Shown piece after piece: positions 52,218-61,460 of a stretch of DNA of 64,000 nt. A model generated the notes under the pieces. The model saw only the letters and a program-made list of their open reading frames with translations, was not told where the DNA came from and ran no database searches. Made by a program: the position numbers and the translations under genes. Origin of the DNA: Thalassospira lohafexi (GTDB taxonomy: Bacteria; Pseudomonadota; Alphaproteobacteria; Rhodospirillales; Thalassospiraceae); NCBI RefSeq assembly GCF_002844275.1, contig NZ_NXGX01000004.1, positions 310,001 to 374,000 on the forward strand. The letters run 5' to 3'. Numbering within the stretch: position 1 is the stretch's first letter; every line of letters begins with the position of its first letter.

Positions 52218-53234
52218 GTGACCGAAAATATTGAAAAATTCTTTTGCAATAGTTGTAAGAACGAAACTCGACATTTCGTTCATCGTGAATTTCGTAAAAC
52301 GGAAGACTATTGTGACGCTCCGGTTTGGATGTCTTTCAGGGTGCTCATAGTAGAATGCTGTGGTTGCGAAAACCTTGCTTTCGTCAAAATGGAACACTTC
52401 TCCGAGGACCATGATCAGGACTGGGATCAAACAATTTTTCCGCCTGTGGCATATCGTCCATTGCCTGATTGGTTTGAAGATCTGCCAGACGAAACCATCA
52501 AATTGATTTTCGAGGAAATCTATAAGTCTCTTCAAACAGAATCCTACTATCTTGCCACATTCGGATCGCGAACCTTGATCGATAGGTTGATTGTCCTAAC
52601 GGTTGGCGATGTCGGGAATTTTGGGAAGGGATTTAAAGCACTACAAGATAGGCAGATGCTTTCACAGCATGAGCGAGATATCCTTCAGCCGGTCGTTGAC
52701 GCTGGTCACGCGGCAGCTCATCGTGGTTGGGCTCCTAGTAAGGCACTAATGTCGATCATACTGGACACGGTCGAAGGACTGGTCCACAGGCTACTTGTGT
52801 TACCAAAACTAACAGAAGAGCTCAAAGAGGCAGTGCCGGGGCGATCAGGTCCAGTGAAAAAGAGTCTGCCCTCAAAAATTCTGACGATCAAAGACAAGAT
52901 TAATGCCGCACCATCCGATTTGAAGGCTGTTTTCGAGTATCTTGAAGCCAAGCTTAGAGAATTTGGGGAAGATGTGGCGACACATCCGCAAAAGCATTAT
53001 TTGGCATTCCGAAGAAATCGAAATTTTGCTTCTGTACAGATCTACAATGTAAAAAAGACGCTGCGTGTTTATCTGAACCTCGATCCCGAGACAGTGCCGT
53101 GTGACGCAAAAGGTATGCGCGATGTCCGAAAAATCGGGCATTATGGCACCGGAAATCTTGAAGTCGAAATTCGGTCAAAGCAAGACGTTGATCGGTTTTT
53201 GAATTTAATGAAGCAAAGCTACCAGGCCTCTTAA
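52218..53234 (+). CDS. Zinc-ribbon DUF4145/DUF5655-like protein
   Basis: The 338-residue protein starts at GTG. Cys10, Cys13, Cys47/48 and Cys50 form a likely zinc ribbon, followed by a helical DUF4145-like domain at about 60-215 ('RPLPDWFEDLPDETIKLIFE', 'LVHRLLVLPKLTEELK') and a C-terminal DUF5655-like domain at about 245-335 ('LAFRRNRNFASVQIYNVKKT', 'GTGNLEVEIRSKQDVDRFL'). Both domains recur near restriction or other defence genes. The gene is AT-rich between GC-rich neighbours (hrpB and greB), which suggests transfer. Domain names come from memory of the motifs and need a profile check; its role is unknown. Confidence 0.75.
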   Translation: MTENIEKFFCNSCKNETRHFVHREFRKTEDYCDAPVWMSFRVLIVECCGCENLAFVKMEHFSEDHDQDWDQTIFPPVAYRPLPDWFEDLPDETIKLIFEEIYKSLQTESYYLATFGSRTLIDRLIVLTVGDVGNFGKGFKALQDRQMLSQHERDILQPVVDAGHAAAHRGWAPSKALMSIILDTVEGLVHRLLVLPKLTEELKEAVPGRSGPVKKSLPSKILTIKDKINAAPSDLKAVFEYLEAKLREFGEDVATHPQKHYLAFRRNRNFASVQIYNVKKTLRVYLNLDPETVPCDAKGMRDVRKIGHYGTGNLEVEIRSKQDVDRFLNLMKQSYQAS

Positions 53235-53551
53235 AGTCCAGTACTATTCTGTATCTCTGTTTCGAGTGTGTTTTAGAAAATACACTTGTGTATTGAGGCA
53301 GCGGCCTTTAACACGCGGTCGTTGTCGGCGAAGCGCCGACGACATGGTGACGGCTAAAATCGCCATCGGTGGCGTTATCAGCAATCCACGCGTCAGCAGA
53401 TTCATTCCATCCCGCAGACATTTTGGGGCTCCGTTAATGGTGAAGATGATTTGGAGGGCGGCGTTAGAGCGGATTGCAAAGGTAAGCTATGCTATGCGTG
53501 AAGTTTGTGTTTTTTGATGGCGCGGAAATCACGATAGATGCGTCGGGCCAC
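53235..53551. other. Intergenic region after the DUF4145-like gene, 317 nt
   Basis: It contains a perfect 16-bp palindrome AATACACTTGTGTATT (53279-53294) and a GC-rich hairpin GTCGGCG-AAG-CGCCGAC at 53324-53340. A frame of 83 codons (53266-53517) has no ribosome-binding site or protein character and is not called. The mixed composition looks like the edge of an insertion. Confidence 0.4.
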
Positions 53552-54031
53552 CTATACCGCGTAGCTGACCTTTAGGACTTCCAGCTCATCCTCACCAGAA
53601 GGCGTGCGTACCGTGACTACATCGCCAACACCCGATTTCATCAGCGCACGGGCGACGGGGGAGACCCAGCTGATGCAGCCATTGAGGCTGTCGGCTTCGT
53701 CTTCGCCAACGATGCGGATGGTTTTTTCTTCGTCGCGCGCATTCACATAGGTCACGGTCGCGCCAAAGAATATGTGCGTATGATCGGGCTGTTCATCGGC
53801 GCGGACGACAACCGCGTCCTCGATGCGTTTGATCAGATACCGTACCCGGCGGTCGATTTCGCGCAGGCGCTTTTTGCCATAGATGTAATCGCCATTTTCC
53901 GACCGATCACCATTGCCCGCAGCCCAATGGACAACGGCCACGACTTCGGGGCGTTCCTTTTTCCAAAGGTGGTCGAGTTCCTTGCGCAAGGCATCAAGGC
54001 CTTCGGGCGTGATGTAAATCGGTTTGTCCAT
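53552..54031 (-). CDS. greB: Transcription elongation factor GreB
   Basis: The 159-residue protein matches GreB rather than GreA: 'TPEGLDALRKELDHLWKKER' at the start, the coiled-coil tip 'GDRSENGDYIYGKKRLREID', 'RRVRYLIKRIED' and 'FFGATVTYVN'. The acidic tip residues that activate RNA cleavage by paused RNA polymerase are present. The intergenic region before it contains no obvious promoter. Confidence 0.95.
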   Translation of the reverse strand: MDKPIYITPEGLDALRKELDHLWKKERPEVVAVVHWAAGNGDRSENGDYIYGKKRLREIDRRVRYLIKRIEDAVVVRADEQPDHTHIFFGATVTYVNARDEEKTIRIVGEDEADSLNGCISWVSPVARALMKSGVGDVVTVRTPSGEDELEVLKVSYAV

Positions 54032-54156
54032 GGGCGGGTTTTAACTGAAATCGGGCACGGAAGAAAGAGGGCGTATTGAGGTATGGATCAGAGGATTGAC
54101 TGGGCCGTCGTACCGTGTCCAAGCCAAGGTGACGCGGTCATGATGGACGTCACTGA

Positions 54157-55065
54157 TCATGCGCCAAACGACAACCCGGCAATGAATTCCCGGAACCAGC
54201 GTTGAGCGGGATGGGCGTCATTGCGCCGGTGCCATGCCAGCGCAAAGGGCACGGGGGCCACCGGGACCGGGCAGGGCATAATGGCAAGGGCACCCGAATG
54301 GCCCGATGCGGTGACCACGCCCTCCATCAAGGTCGCGATCAGATCGGACCGCGCGATCAAAAGAGGGGCGGCATATAAGTTGGATAATGTCACCGCAAGG
54401 CGTCGTTTGTGGCCCATCTTTGCCAGCACGGCATCGACCAGACCGAACCGTTCATTTTCCGGCGATACCAGCAAATGCGATAATGACAGGAAGCTGTCGA
54501 GATCAAGCACCGATGCGGCCGCCGGATGATCGCGCCTGAGAACACAGACAAAGTGTTCTTCGAACAATGGCTGGGTCAGGATGCGCGCAGTTGATGTCGG
54601 GGGCACGCCAATGGTCAGATCAGCCTGGCCTGCGTCAAGGATGCCAATGGCATCATCGCGGGCAACGAAGTTCTGAATACGCAGCGTAATCCCCGGTGCC
54701 TTTTCGCGCAGCGCATCAATTAGAACGGGCAGGAGCTTGAAGGTCGGGTGATCCGAAAGTGCGATTGAGAATGTTGCGGTTGAAACCGCCGGATCGAATG
54801 TCTGGGTGAAGGCCAGTGTTCGTTGAATTTCAGAAAGCGCGTGTCCCAGCGGTTCGGCAAGATCAAGGGCGCGCGGGGTGGGCTGAAGGCCATTGGGACT
54901 GCGAATAAACAACTCATCGCCCAGCAATCCGCGTAGCCGGGACAAAGCCGCACTCATGGCCGGTTGTGTGCGCCCAATCCGGATGCCTGCGCGTGTCACG
55001 TTCCGTTCGGCCATCAAGGCGTCAAAGGCCACCAGAAGGTTCAGGTCGATACCATGTAAATCCAT
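54157..55065 (-). CDS. LysR-family transcriptional regulator
   Basis: The 302-residue protein has the N-terminal LysR helix-turn-helix 'LNLLVAFDALMAERNVTRAG' and 'RTQPAMSAALSRLRGLLGDELF', and an inducer-binding domain with 'IALSDHPTFKLLPVLIDALR'. The start was set at the ATG at 55065 because the extension upstream is low quality. It faces away from a SnoaL-like and a zinc-less alcohol dehydrogenase-type gene pair with a 98-nt gap, the usual LysR arrangement, so it probably controls them. The inducer is unknown. Confidence 0.9.
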   Translation of the reverse strand: MDLHGIDLNLLVAFDALMAERNVTRAGIRIGRTQPAMSAALSRLRGLLGDELFIRSPNGLQPTPRALDLAEPLGHALSEIQRTLAFTQTFDPAVSTATFSIALSDHPTFKLLPVLIDALREKAPGITLRIQNFVARDDAIGILDAGQADLTIGVPPTSTARILTQPLFEEHFVCVLRRDHPAAASVLDLDSFLSLSHLLVSPENERFGLVDAVLAKMGHKRRLAVTLSNLYAAPLLIARSDLIATLMEGVVTASGHSGALAIMPCPVPVAPVPFALAWHRRNDAHPAQRWFREFIAGLSFGA

Positions 55066-55163
55066 GAAATGGATAATGCCATATATCTTATATCGATTTC
55101 TAGTATATTGAGCCGGGCGGTAATGTTTCTCTATATTCAACGATCCGAAATGGAAAAACGACA

Positions 55164-55628
55164 ATGAGTAATACCTCCCAACAGCCAAAGATCTTTGGTG
55201 TTTCAGATTCTGACCGCAAAGCCATCGAGCTTCTTTACCGGTCGTTTTCTGAAAGTGCGGACCTTCTTGATGAGGCCGTCACTGAAGATTGGCAGGATAT
55301 TCCACTGGCGCCCGGACAGCAGCCGGGCCGCGATGGCATGAAGCCATTGATCAATGCATTTCGGGACGCCTTTTCCGATCTGCAGATCATCATTCATGAA
55401 ATGATTGGTGCACCGGGCCGGGTTGCCGTGCGGGCCGAAATCACCGGAACACATCGCGGTGAGTGGTTTGGTGTGGCACCAACCGGCACGTCATTCCGTA
55501 TGCCAATTCACGAATTTCATTATCTTGAGAACGCAAGAGTTACCCATACTTGGCATCTGGAAGACTGGCTTGGCTGGTTCTTTCAAGTTGGGGCGTTTCC
55601 TGTTGGCGAAAAGGATACCGCACAATGA
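55164..55628 (+). CDS. SnoaL-like ester cyclase/NTF2-fold protein
   Basis: The 154-residue protein has an NTF2-like SnoaL fold: 'AIELLYRSFSESADLLDEAV', 'DGMKPLINAFRDAFSDLQII', 'VRAEITGTHRGEWFG' and 'WHLEDWLGWFFQVG'. Members act as cyclases, isomerases or small-molecule-binding proteins, and many are of unknown function. It overlaps the following oxidoreductase gene in an ATGA junction, so the two are coexpressed from the LysR-controlled promoter. Confidence 0.85.
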   Translation: MSNTSQQPKIFGVSDSDRKAIELLYRSFSESADLLDEAVTEDWQDIPLAPGQQPGRDGMKPLINAFRDAFSDLQIIIHEMIGAPGRVAVRAEITGTHRGEWFGVAPTGTSFRMPIHEFHYLENARVTHTWHLEDWLGWFFQVGAFPVGEKDTAQ

Positions 55629-56548
55629 AGGCCGTAAGACTTGATGGATACAATGATGTGCCAGTCATCCGCGACATTGCGATACCGCAAATCGGGCCGG
55701 ATGATGTGTTGGTCCGTGTGCATGCGAGTGCGCTTAATCCGCTTGATGTCAAACTCCATAGCGGGGTTTTGCAGAATTACTTCCCGCTTGAGTTTGGCTA
55801 TACGCTTGGCAGCGACGTTGCCGGAACGGTTGAGGCCATTGGCGCGCATGTAACCGGCTGGTCCAAAGGCGATAAAGTCGTTGGCCGCCTTGACCCTGTC
55901 AGCGGTGGGGCCTTAGGCGAATTTGCCTGCATTCCGGCCAAACAACTGGCGAGTGTGCCAGCCTCCATGTCGTTTGAAACGGCTGCGGGTATTCCGACAG
56001 CGGCGGGGACCGCATGGCAGGCACTTTTGGAGGTGGGTGATCTTGGGGTCGGGCAGACGGTTCTGATCCATGCCGGGGCCGGTGGGGTCGGTAGCTTTGC
56101 CATCCAGATCGCCCGGGCTGTTGGCGCGCGGGTGATTGCCACCGCATCAGGGGATGGCGTTGATATTGCCCGGACATTGGGGGCGGATCAGGTGATTGAT
56201 TATCGTAGCGATGATTTCGCCGAGATGCTGTCTGATGTTGATCTGGTCATTGACACGATCGGTGGCGAGACGCAGCAAAGGTCGTTTGGCGTTCTGCGCA
56301 GTGGTGGCAAGTTGCTGTCGCTTGTGGCTCCGCCCGATGAGGCACTGGCCAGTGCGCATCATGTCACGGCCAGCTTTGTTTTCCATATGTCCGATGGCGC
56401 ACGGTTACGATCCGTCATGTCGTCCATCGGTACAAACGGGATTAAAACCCTGATCGACCAGACGGTGCCGTTGGATGAATTTGCCACGGCCTTTGCCCGT
56501 CAGGCATCTGGCCGGGCGCGCGGCAAGATTATCGTAACGATGGTCTGA
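55625..56548 (+). CDS. NADP-dependent quinone-oxidoreductase-like (zinc-less MDR) protein
   Basis: The 307-residue protein belongs to the medium-chain reductase superfamily without catalytic zinc: 'RVHASALNPLDVKLHSG' with Asn/Asp near the active site, 'GSDVAGTVEAIGAHVTGW', and the NADP-binding 'HAGAGGVGSFAIQIARA'. These enzymes reduce quinones or enones. It shares an ATGA overlap with the SnoaL-like gene upstream. The substrate is unknown; the LysR neighbour suggests induction by a reactive compound. Confidence 0.88.
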   Translation: MKAVRLDGYNDVPVIRDIAIPQIGPDDVLVRVHASALNPLDVKLHSGVLQNYFPLEFGYTLGSDVAGTVEAIGAHVTGWSKGDKVVGRLDPVSGGALGEFACIPAKQLASVPASMSFETAAGIPTAAGTAWQALLEVGDLGVGQTVLIHAGAGGVGSFAIQIARAVGARVIATASGDGVDIARTLGADQVIDYRSDDFAEMLSDVDLVIDTIGGETQQRSFGVLRSGGKLLSLVAPPDEALASAHHVTASFVFHMSDGARLRSVMSSIGTNGIKTLIDQTVPLDEFATAFARQASGRARGKIIVTMV

Positions 56549-56556
56549 AGGTGAAC

Positions 56557-56592
56557 AAAGCCGTGGTGCCAGTTTAACGGCGCCACGGCTTT
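56557..56592. terminator. Bidirectional Rho-independent terminator
   Basis: A 14-bp stem with one G-U pair (56557-56570 with 56579-56592) and an 8-nt loop lies between the convergent quinone-oxidoreductase-like and MFS genes. A- and T-runs flank it on both sides. Confidence 0.85.
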
Positions 56593-56615
56593 TACCTTAC
56601 GTGATTAGCGCGCAC

Positions 56616-57920
56616 TCAGGCCGCTGCCGTTTTGCGCAATTCCTTGTCATCAATAGGCAAATGAACAAGGGCGGCAAAAACGCCAAGCGCAACAGATGCC
56701 CACCACACACCATCAAAGCTGCCGGTCAGGTCAAAGACAAGGCCACCCATCCATGCGCCAAAGAACGCGCCGATCTGATGGGACAGCATCACAATGCCAA
56801 ACAGGGTCGCCATATAGCGCGGCCCGAAGACCTGTGCGATCAGGCCGCTGGTCAGCGGCACGGTCGATAACCAAAGCGCCCCCATGGATGCAGAAAACAG
56901 CAAGATGGTCTCAGATGTTTTCGGTGAAAAGATAAAGATAACGATGACCAATGCGCGCATGCCATAGACAAATGACAGGGCATATTTTTTGGGCCATTTG
57001 CCGCCCGCCCAACCGGCCGTCAGGGTACCAATGATATTAAACAGGCCAATCAGTGCCAATCCTTCGGCGGCAACAGACCGCGGCAGACCGCATAGTTCGG
57101 TAAAGGTCGGCAGATGGGTGGCAATCACCGCGATGTGAAAACCACAGACAAAGAACCCGGCATTGAGCAGGACAAAACCGCGATGTTTGCGGGCCTCGTG
57201 AAAGGCGGCGATCAGTCCTTGAGGGCCCATGTCGGGCGTGGCGTTCGGGCTGCCTGCTTCGGCCTTGCCGTTCATGGCAAAGGCAGCCGGGATGATCAGC
57301 ATCGAAATGGCGGCAAGGATGGTCAGGGTCGTGACATAGCCCATCGAACTGTTGAGCGCCTGTGACGTCGGGGCCATGATAAACTGTCCGACCGATCCGC
57401 CAGCCGATGCCAGACCAAGGGCGAAACTGCGTTTTGCTGGGCTAAACAAGCGGCTGATGGCGGCAAGCACCACCGGGAAACTGGTCGCACCGACACCAGT
57501 ACCGATCAAAACACCCGCGGTCATATGCAATTGGCCGGGCGACGAGGATGTGCCCATCAAATACAAACCAAGCGCATAAATAAACGCCCCGGCAATCAGG
57601 GTGCGCGTGGTGCCAAACCGATCGGCAAGCGCGCCGGCGATGGGGGCGGAAATCCCCCACATCAGGTTCTGAATGGCAAAGGCCAGACCAAAGGTCGTCG
57701 CCGTCCAGCCGGTATCGGTCAGCATGTCGGGAATGAACAGGCCCAGCGACTGGCGCACCCCAAGGTTCAGCGACAGAACCAGACAGCCACACAGCAACAC
57801 CAACCATGGGAACCATTTGGTGGCGCGCAGGATGGTCTGGCGGGTGGGGCTATTATCTGGGCTGTCGGGGCGATGGGGCGGCGTTCCGGCAGTGCCGCCG
57901 GTATTTTGCGTGGGGCGCAT
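56616..57920 (-). CDS. MFS transporter
   Basis: The 434-residue protein has a hydrophilic Pro/Thr-rich N-terminus and about twelve hydrophobic helices, with the MFS signature 'GALADRFGTTRTLIAGAFIY' between helices 2 and 3 and a central cytoplasmic loop. Similarity is to the OFA-type or monocarboxylate-like MFS by pattern only. The substrate cannot be predicted. It is cotranscribed with no other gene; a LysR gene upstream on the same strand is 90 nt away. Confidence 0.87.
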   Translation of the reverse strand: MRPTQNTGGTAGTPPHRPDSPDNSPTRQTILRATKWFPWLVLLCGCLVLSLNLGVRQSLGLFIPDMLTDTGWTATTFGLAFAIQNLMWGISAPIAGALADRFGTTRTLIAGAFIYALGLYLMGTSSSPGQLHMTAGVLIGTGVGATSFPVVLAAISRLFSPAKRSFALGLASAGGSVGQFIMAPTSQALNSSMGYVTTLTILAAISMLIIPAAFAMNGKAEAGSPNATPDMGPQGLIAAFHEARKHRGFVLLNAGFFVCGFHIAVIATHLPTFTELCGLPRSVAAEGLALIGLFNIIGTLTAGWAGGKWPKKYALSFVYGMRALVIVIFIFSPKTSETILLFSASMGALWLSTVPLTSGLIAQVFGPRYMATLFGIVMLSHQIGAFFGAWMGGLVFDLTGSFDGVWWASVALGVFAALVHLPIDDKELRKTAAA

Positions 57921-58010
57921 CGATGTTCCTCCGAGGGGCGTTTATTGGGGGCGTTATCGTATTTGGTTTTATTTTGAGGGCGGGCGCACCATGCGTCCAA
58001 TTCATTCGAC

Positions 58011-58958
58011 TTATGAGACTGATAATAATTGTGCATGATCGGGGTTTGATATTGCACCGGCCTTGATCACGATATCGCCAACCTTGTCGATAATATCGCA
58101 AAGATCACCGTTGGAGGCGCGCCGGATCAGGGTGATTGCCATGTTCCAGTTCATGCCGGGAATATCAAGAATGCGCACCCGGTCCCGCGCCGAACTGTGC
58201 ATGCAAAACCGCCGCGCCATGATGCCATATCCAGCCCCGGCGGCGACCATTTCGATTTGCAGTTCAAGGGCGGAAACTTCAAGCACGGAGGTGAATTCAA
58301 CATCGTTTTTGTGCGCCCACGCATTGCCAAGGGCGCGGAAGGTGCAGCCTTCGGGCATCAGGACCATGGGGTGTTTGGCCAGTTCGGCAATGGTGGTGGG
58401 ATGGTGGCGGGCCGATTTCGGGCCAATCGCCACGATCTGATCATCAAGCAATGTCTGGGGCTGCAAGCTTGTTGGCAGATCGCGGCTTTGAATGCCCCCG
58501 ACAATGCCGTTCGGCCCATCAAGCGAGAGCATCGCGTCAATTTCACCCCGGCGCAACAGCGGCAAGAGTTCACTTGACCAGCCACTTTTGATGGTCAGCG
58601 ACATGTCGGGAAAGGTTTGATGCAGTTCACGCAGTTCGGACGCGGCCATAAGGGGCGCGACACCGTGGCTAAGCCCCAGACGAAAGGGGCCTTGCGGGTT
58701 TTTGGCCCCTGCGATGGTGTCGTTGAAGCCGTCAAGGCGGCGCAAAAGATCGCGGGCCTCTGTCAGGGCGCGATGACCGGCCGATGTCGGCTGCAATGGC
58801 TTGGTCGTGCGGTCAAACAGCGATGTGCCGATGCGCTGTTCAAGGCGCTGGATACGCCGGGTGACGGCGGGCTGTGTTAGGCCAAGGCGACTGGCTGCGC
58901 CATGAAAGGATTGCGCGTTGGCAACGGCAATCAGGGCTTCAAGTTCGCGGGTGTCCAT
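58011..58958 (-). CDS. LysR-family transcriptional regulator
   Basis: The 315-residue protein has a typical LysR helix-turn-helix ('ELEALIAVANAQSFHGAASR', 'LTQPAVTRRIQRLEQRIGTS') and an effector domain with 'LRLGLSHGVAPLMAASEL'-like and 'MVAAGAGYGIMARRF' motifs. It lies upstream of, and in the same orientation as, the MFS gene, and may regulate it. The inducer is unknown. Confidence 0.9.
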   Translation of the reverse strand: MDTRELEALIAVANAQSFHGAASRLGLTQPAVTRRIQRLEQRIGTSLFDRTTKPLQPTSAGHRALTEARDLLRRLDGFNDTIAGAKNPQGPFRLGLSHGVAPLMAASELRELHQTFPDMSLTIKSGWSSELLPLLRRGEIDAMLSLDGPNGIVGGIQSRDLPTSLQPQTLLDDQIVAIGPKSARHHPTTIAELAKHPMVLMPEGCTFRALGNAWAHKNDVEFTSVLEVSALELQIEMVAAGAGYGIMARRFCMHSSARDRVRILDIPGMNWNMAITLIRRASNGDLCDIIDKVGDIVIKAGAISNPDHAQLLSVS

Positions 58959-59049
58959 GGCGCATTCCTGATCCGTCAGTGATCAGGGGAGTGTCTGGCA
59001 AAAGACGATGCCATGCAAGAAATCTATCATCGATAGAATTTAATGCGTT

Positions 59050-60225
59050 TCATGCATGGGCTGGCGTTGCCGTGGGGGTTTGGCTGGCTTTCATCTTGGC
59101 CTTATAGACGGCCGCGGCGGCGGTATAGCCCCCTTCGCCACCATCAAGGAAGTGAAAATGCGCGTCATTGGTGATGGAGGGCACAATGCAGGTCATGATG
59201 GCGGTGCGTTGATGATGGGTGCCAAAATGAATATCGCCGCGTTGTTCGGCGGTGCGCAGATAGGCATCAATTTCATCCGCCCGGCTTTCACTGCAATTTA
59301 TCGTCATCCACAGCCCATCACCGAATTTACGATAATCGGTGTTATAGCCGGTATAGTCGCGGTAGCGTTTGGGATCAAAATCGCCAAGTTTCCAACCGGT
59401 TTTCATCAGGATCAGGGCAATCAGCGAAATGTAAAAGGCCTTGAACCATGCCTTGAAATATCCGCCTTCCTTTTCCTGACTGGCAAGGGCCTCAAGACGC
59501 AAGCCCGGCGGTGGAAAGGCAAAGTCGGGGCCATCGGCAGGCACTGGGCTGCTTTTGCGCGGGCCGTGATCAAGGATGTCAAACAGACCGCTTACCACCG
59601 CGTTAAAGGTTGCGCGGTCATTATCGGGCAGGACCATGATCGACAGGATTTGATCGGTCCCCTCGGCCCGGATCGGCGACCAGCGGCACGACAGGCCGGT
59701 TAGATCGGGGCGGGTGCCAGAAGGGGCGGGGGCGATGATGTTTTCGCCCTGCTTCATGCGGTCTTCGGCCCATTTAAGGCCGCGCCCATTAAACATGGCA
59801 TAGGACACCGGGTGCGAAACGGCATAGCGGGCAACCCGGACATCGTGGCCGGTTTTCCGGACATCGGCAATGCAGACCAGCCCGACACGCAATTCAAGTT
59901 CAAGCGTTTCGGAGGCCCATGTTGCGGTGGCGGCGAGCGCCTCGCGCACGGCATCTATTTTATCGGGCGGGCAGGCAAAGCTGGCGCCATCACCGCCAAA
60001 GATGAACGGGTAATCGGAATGGCCCAGAGCGTTGCTGACGGCACAAATGACCGAGGCCCCGACCATGTTGACGTCCTTGAACCGCCCGGCAGCAACCGCC
60101 TTGGTCGAGCCGACAATATCAGAGGTGCCAATCCACCAGTCATCGGGAAGTGGGTGATAGACCGATCCATCCAGAACCTTGGCGAAATCTTCGAATACCG
60201 GGATGTCGAGATACAGATTGGTCAC
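59050..60225 (-). CDS. DUF3095 family protein (adenylate cyclase-like)
   Basis: The 391-residue protein has the DUF3095 pattern: 'DDWWIGTSDIVGSTKAVAAG', 'VNMVGASVICAVSNAL', 'PFIFGGDGASFACPPD' and 'ELRVGLVCIADVRKTG'. The first 200 residues resemble class III nucleotidyl cyclase domains with Asp and Gly in the expected places; catalysis has not been shown. The C-terminal part contains 'DYRKFGDGLWMTINCSESRA' and a 'FHFLDGGEGGYTAAA' tail. It stands alone. Confidence 0.85.
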   Translation of the reverse strand: MTNLYLDIPVFEDFAKVLDGSVYHPLPDDWWIGTSDIVGSTKAVAAGRFKDVNMVGASVICAVSNALGHSDYPFIFGGDGASFACPPDKIDAVREALAATATWASETLELELRVGLVCIADVRKTGHDVRVARYAVSHPVSYAMFNGRGLKWAEDRMKQGENIIAPAPSGTRPDLTGLSCRWSPIRAEGTDQILSIMVLPDNDRATFNAVVSGLFDILDHGPRKSSPVPADGPDFAFPPPGLRLEALASQEKEGGYFKAWFKAFYISLIALILMKTGWKLGDFDPKRYRDYTGYNTDYRKFGDGLWMTINCSESRADEIDAYLRTAEQRGDIHFGTHHQRTAIMTCIVPSITNDAHFHFLDGGEGGYTAAAAVYKAKMKASQTPTATPAHA

Positions 60226-60323
60226 ATCAGCTTCCCATGTTGGTGGCCGGCAGGGTTCACACCTGCGCGTTGGATATCGGCATATGCGATGACGCCACGT
60301 TCAACATGTTCGGGGTCCTGACC

Positions 60324-60542
60324 CTAGTAATGGGGTGGCGGTACATCGTCTTCTGATGATGTACGCATGAAATCGCCCATCCGTTTAACGTCATCTGACA
60401 TTAATCTGTTGCGTCGTTCCAGAATGTCGATGCGGTCCCATTGGGATTTTATCATGTCGGACAGGTCATTTATCATGGTGTCCATGTGCGCCATCTTGGT
60501 TTCAAGATCGGTAATGCGGCTTTCCGCGTCTTTGTGGCTCAT
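60324..60542 (-). CDS. slyX: SlyX-family protein
   Basis: The 72-residue protein is a coiled coil with heptad character ('ITDLETKMAHMDTMINDLSD') and ends in PPPHY, the invariant SlyX tail. I chose the ATG at 60542; an upstream ATG at 60584 would add 14 residues. SlyX function is unknown. It lies divergent from a small methyltransferase gene. Confidence 0.85.
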   Translation of the reverse strand: MSHKDAESRITDLETKMAHMDTMINDLSDMIKSQWDRIDILERRNRLMSDDVKRMGDFMRTSSEDDVPPPHY

Positions 60543-60671
60543 GCTGGCTGGCTCATGCTGGTGTCTTCTGGAAATGTGGCTCAATGGGACCTTGTCGCAC
60601 CTGCTGCCCTGTGGCAGGAGTATGCATTCCGGACCCTAACATATTTCGCGAGATTAAAGGCAACATGCTTT

Positions 60672-61211
60672 ATGACCGATTTATCCATGCTTGTTTTTGC
60701 TGGCGTTATTCTGGCCCTGATTGCGATTTACGCCATCAGGTTGCGCGCCGTTCCAATGCCAAGTCTGGCCGCAGCAAGGGCGGAAATCATTTCCTATATT
60801 CCTACCGACACAAAGACCGTCACTGATTTTGGGTCGGGGTGGGGGGATCTGGCGATCGATATTGCGCGCCATCGGCCCGACATTGCGGTGACGGGTATTG
60901 AGCTTTCGCCCGTGCCTTATGCCATCAGCCGGATGCGGGCGGTGTTGGCAGCCAAGCCGAACCTGACGTTGATCCGGGCGGATTTTCGAAAAATGGATCG
61001 TGATCCGGGCGATGTGGTGGTGTGTTTTCTTGATCCGCGCGTGATGGGGGATGTTGGCGATGTGCTGGATCAAAAAATGCGCGCTGGCGGCATTGTGATT
61101 TCACGCGCCTTTGCCATTCCTGGCTGGCAGGCCTTTGGCGAGGTGCCGATGAAGTCGTCATCGGATATGCTGTATCTTTACCGTGTTGGGAAACATAAGG
61201 CCGGGGCCTGA
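60672..61211 (+). CDS. Small class I SAM-dependent methyltransferase
   Basis: The 179-residue protein has an N-terminal TM anchor at about 5-22, motif I 'VTDFGSGWGDLAIDIARHR' at about 54-72, 'VTGIELSPVPYAISRM', and 'VVVCFLDPRVMGDVGDVLDQ'. It resembles minimal lipid or small-molecule methyltransferases of the inner membrane. The ATG at 60672 was chosen because the upstream extension is not protein-like. The substrate is unknown. Confidence 0.82.
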   Translation: MTDLSMLVFAGVILALIAIYAIRLRAVPMPSLAAARAEIISYIPTDTKTVTDFGSGWGDLAIDIARHRPDIAVTGIELSPVPYAISRMRAVLAAKPNLTLIRADFRKMDRDPGDVVVCFLDPRVMGDVGDVLDQKMRAGGIVISRAFAIPGWQAFGEVPMKSSSDMLYLYRVGKHKAGA

Positions 61212-61220
61212 CCCTGGTTT

Positions 61221-61460
61221 CTAACCGCCACAGCAACCGGCATTCTTGCCATCAATCTGTTTAGGCGGGCAGGGTATGGAGCCAAACGAACAAAACACAC
61301 AACAGTCGCCTGTCAAGGGACGCAGCGCAGCGCCGCATCCCTTGCAATCATAGAAATACTGACAGGCGTTTGTTGGCATGGTTTCGCGTTCCTGATGCCC
61401 GCACTGTGGACAGGTCAGAACGGAAATGGTTTGAACGGTTTGGGGATCAGCCTTCTTCAT
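61221..61460 (-). CDS. GDCCVxC domain-containing protein
   Basis: The 79-residue protein has two CxxC pairs typical of a small zinc ribbon ('TCPQCGHQE', 'YDCKGCGAALRP') followed by 'GDCCVFCSFGSIPCPPKQ', the signature of the GDCCVxC family, members of which sometimes contain selenocysteine; here all positions are Cys. It ends in Cys-Cys-Gly-Gly. The function is unknown, possibly metal or thiol chemistry. Its start overlaps the end of the dehydrogenase gene by 14 nt, so the two are coupled. Confidence 0.85.
   Translation of the reverse strand: MKKADPQTVQTISVLTCPQCGHQERETMPTNACQYFYDCKGCGAALRPLTGDCCVFCSFGSIPCPPKQIDGKNAGCCGG

Noticed and set aside
53266..53517. An 83-codon frame after the DUF4145-like gene
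   Set aside because: It is Arg-rich, has no convincing ribosome-binding site and spans a palindrome and a hairpin, so it is more likely noncoding.
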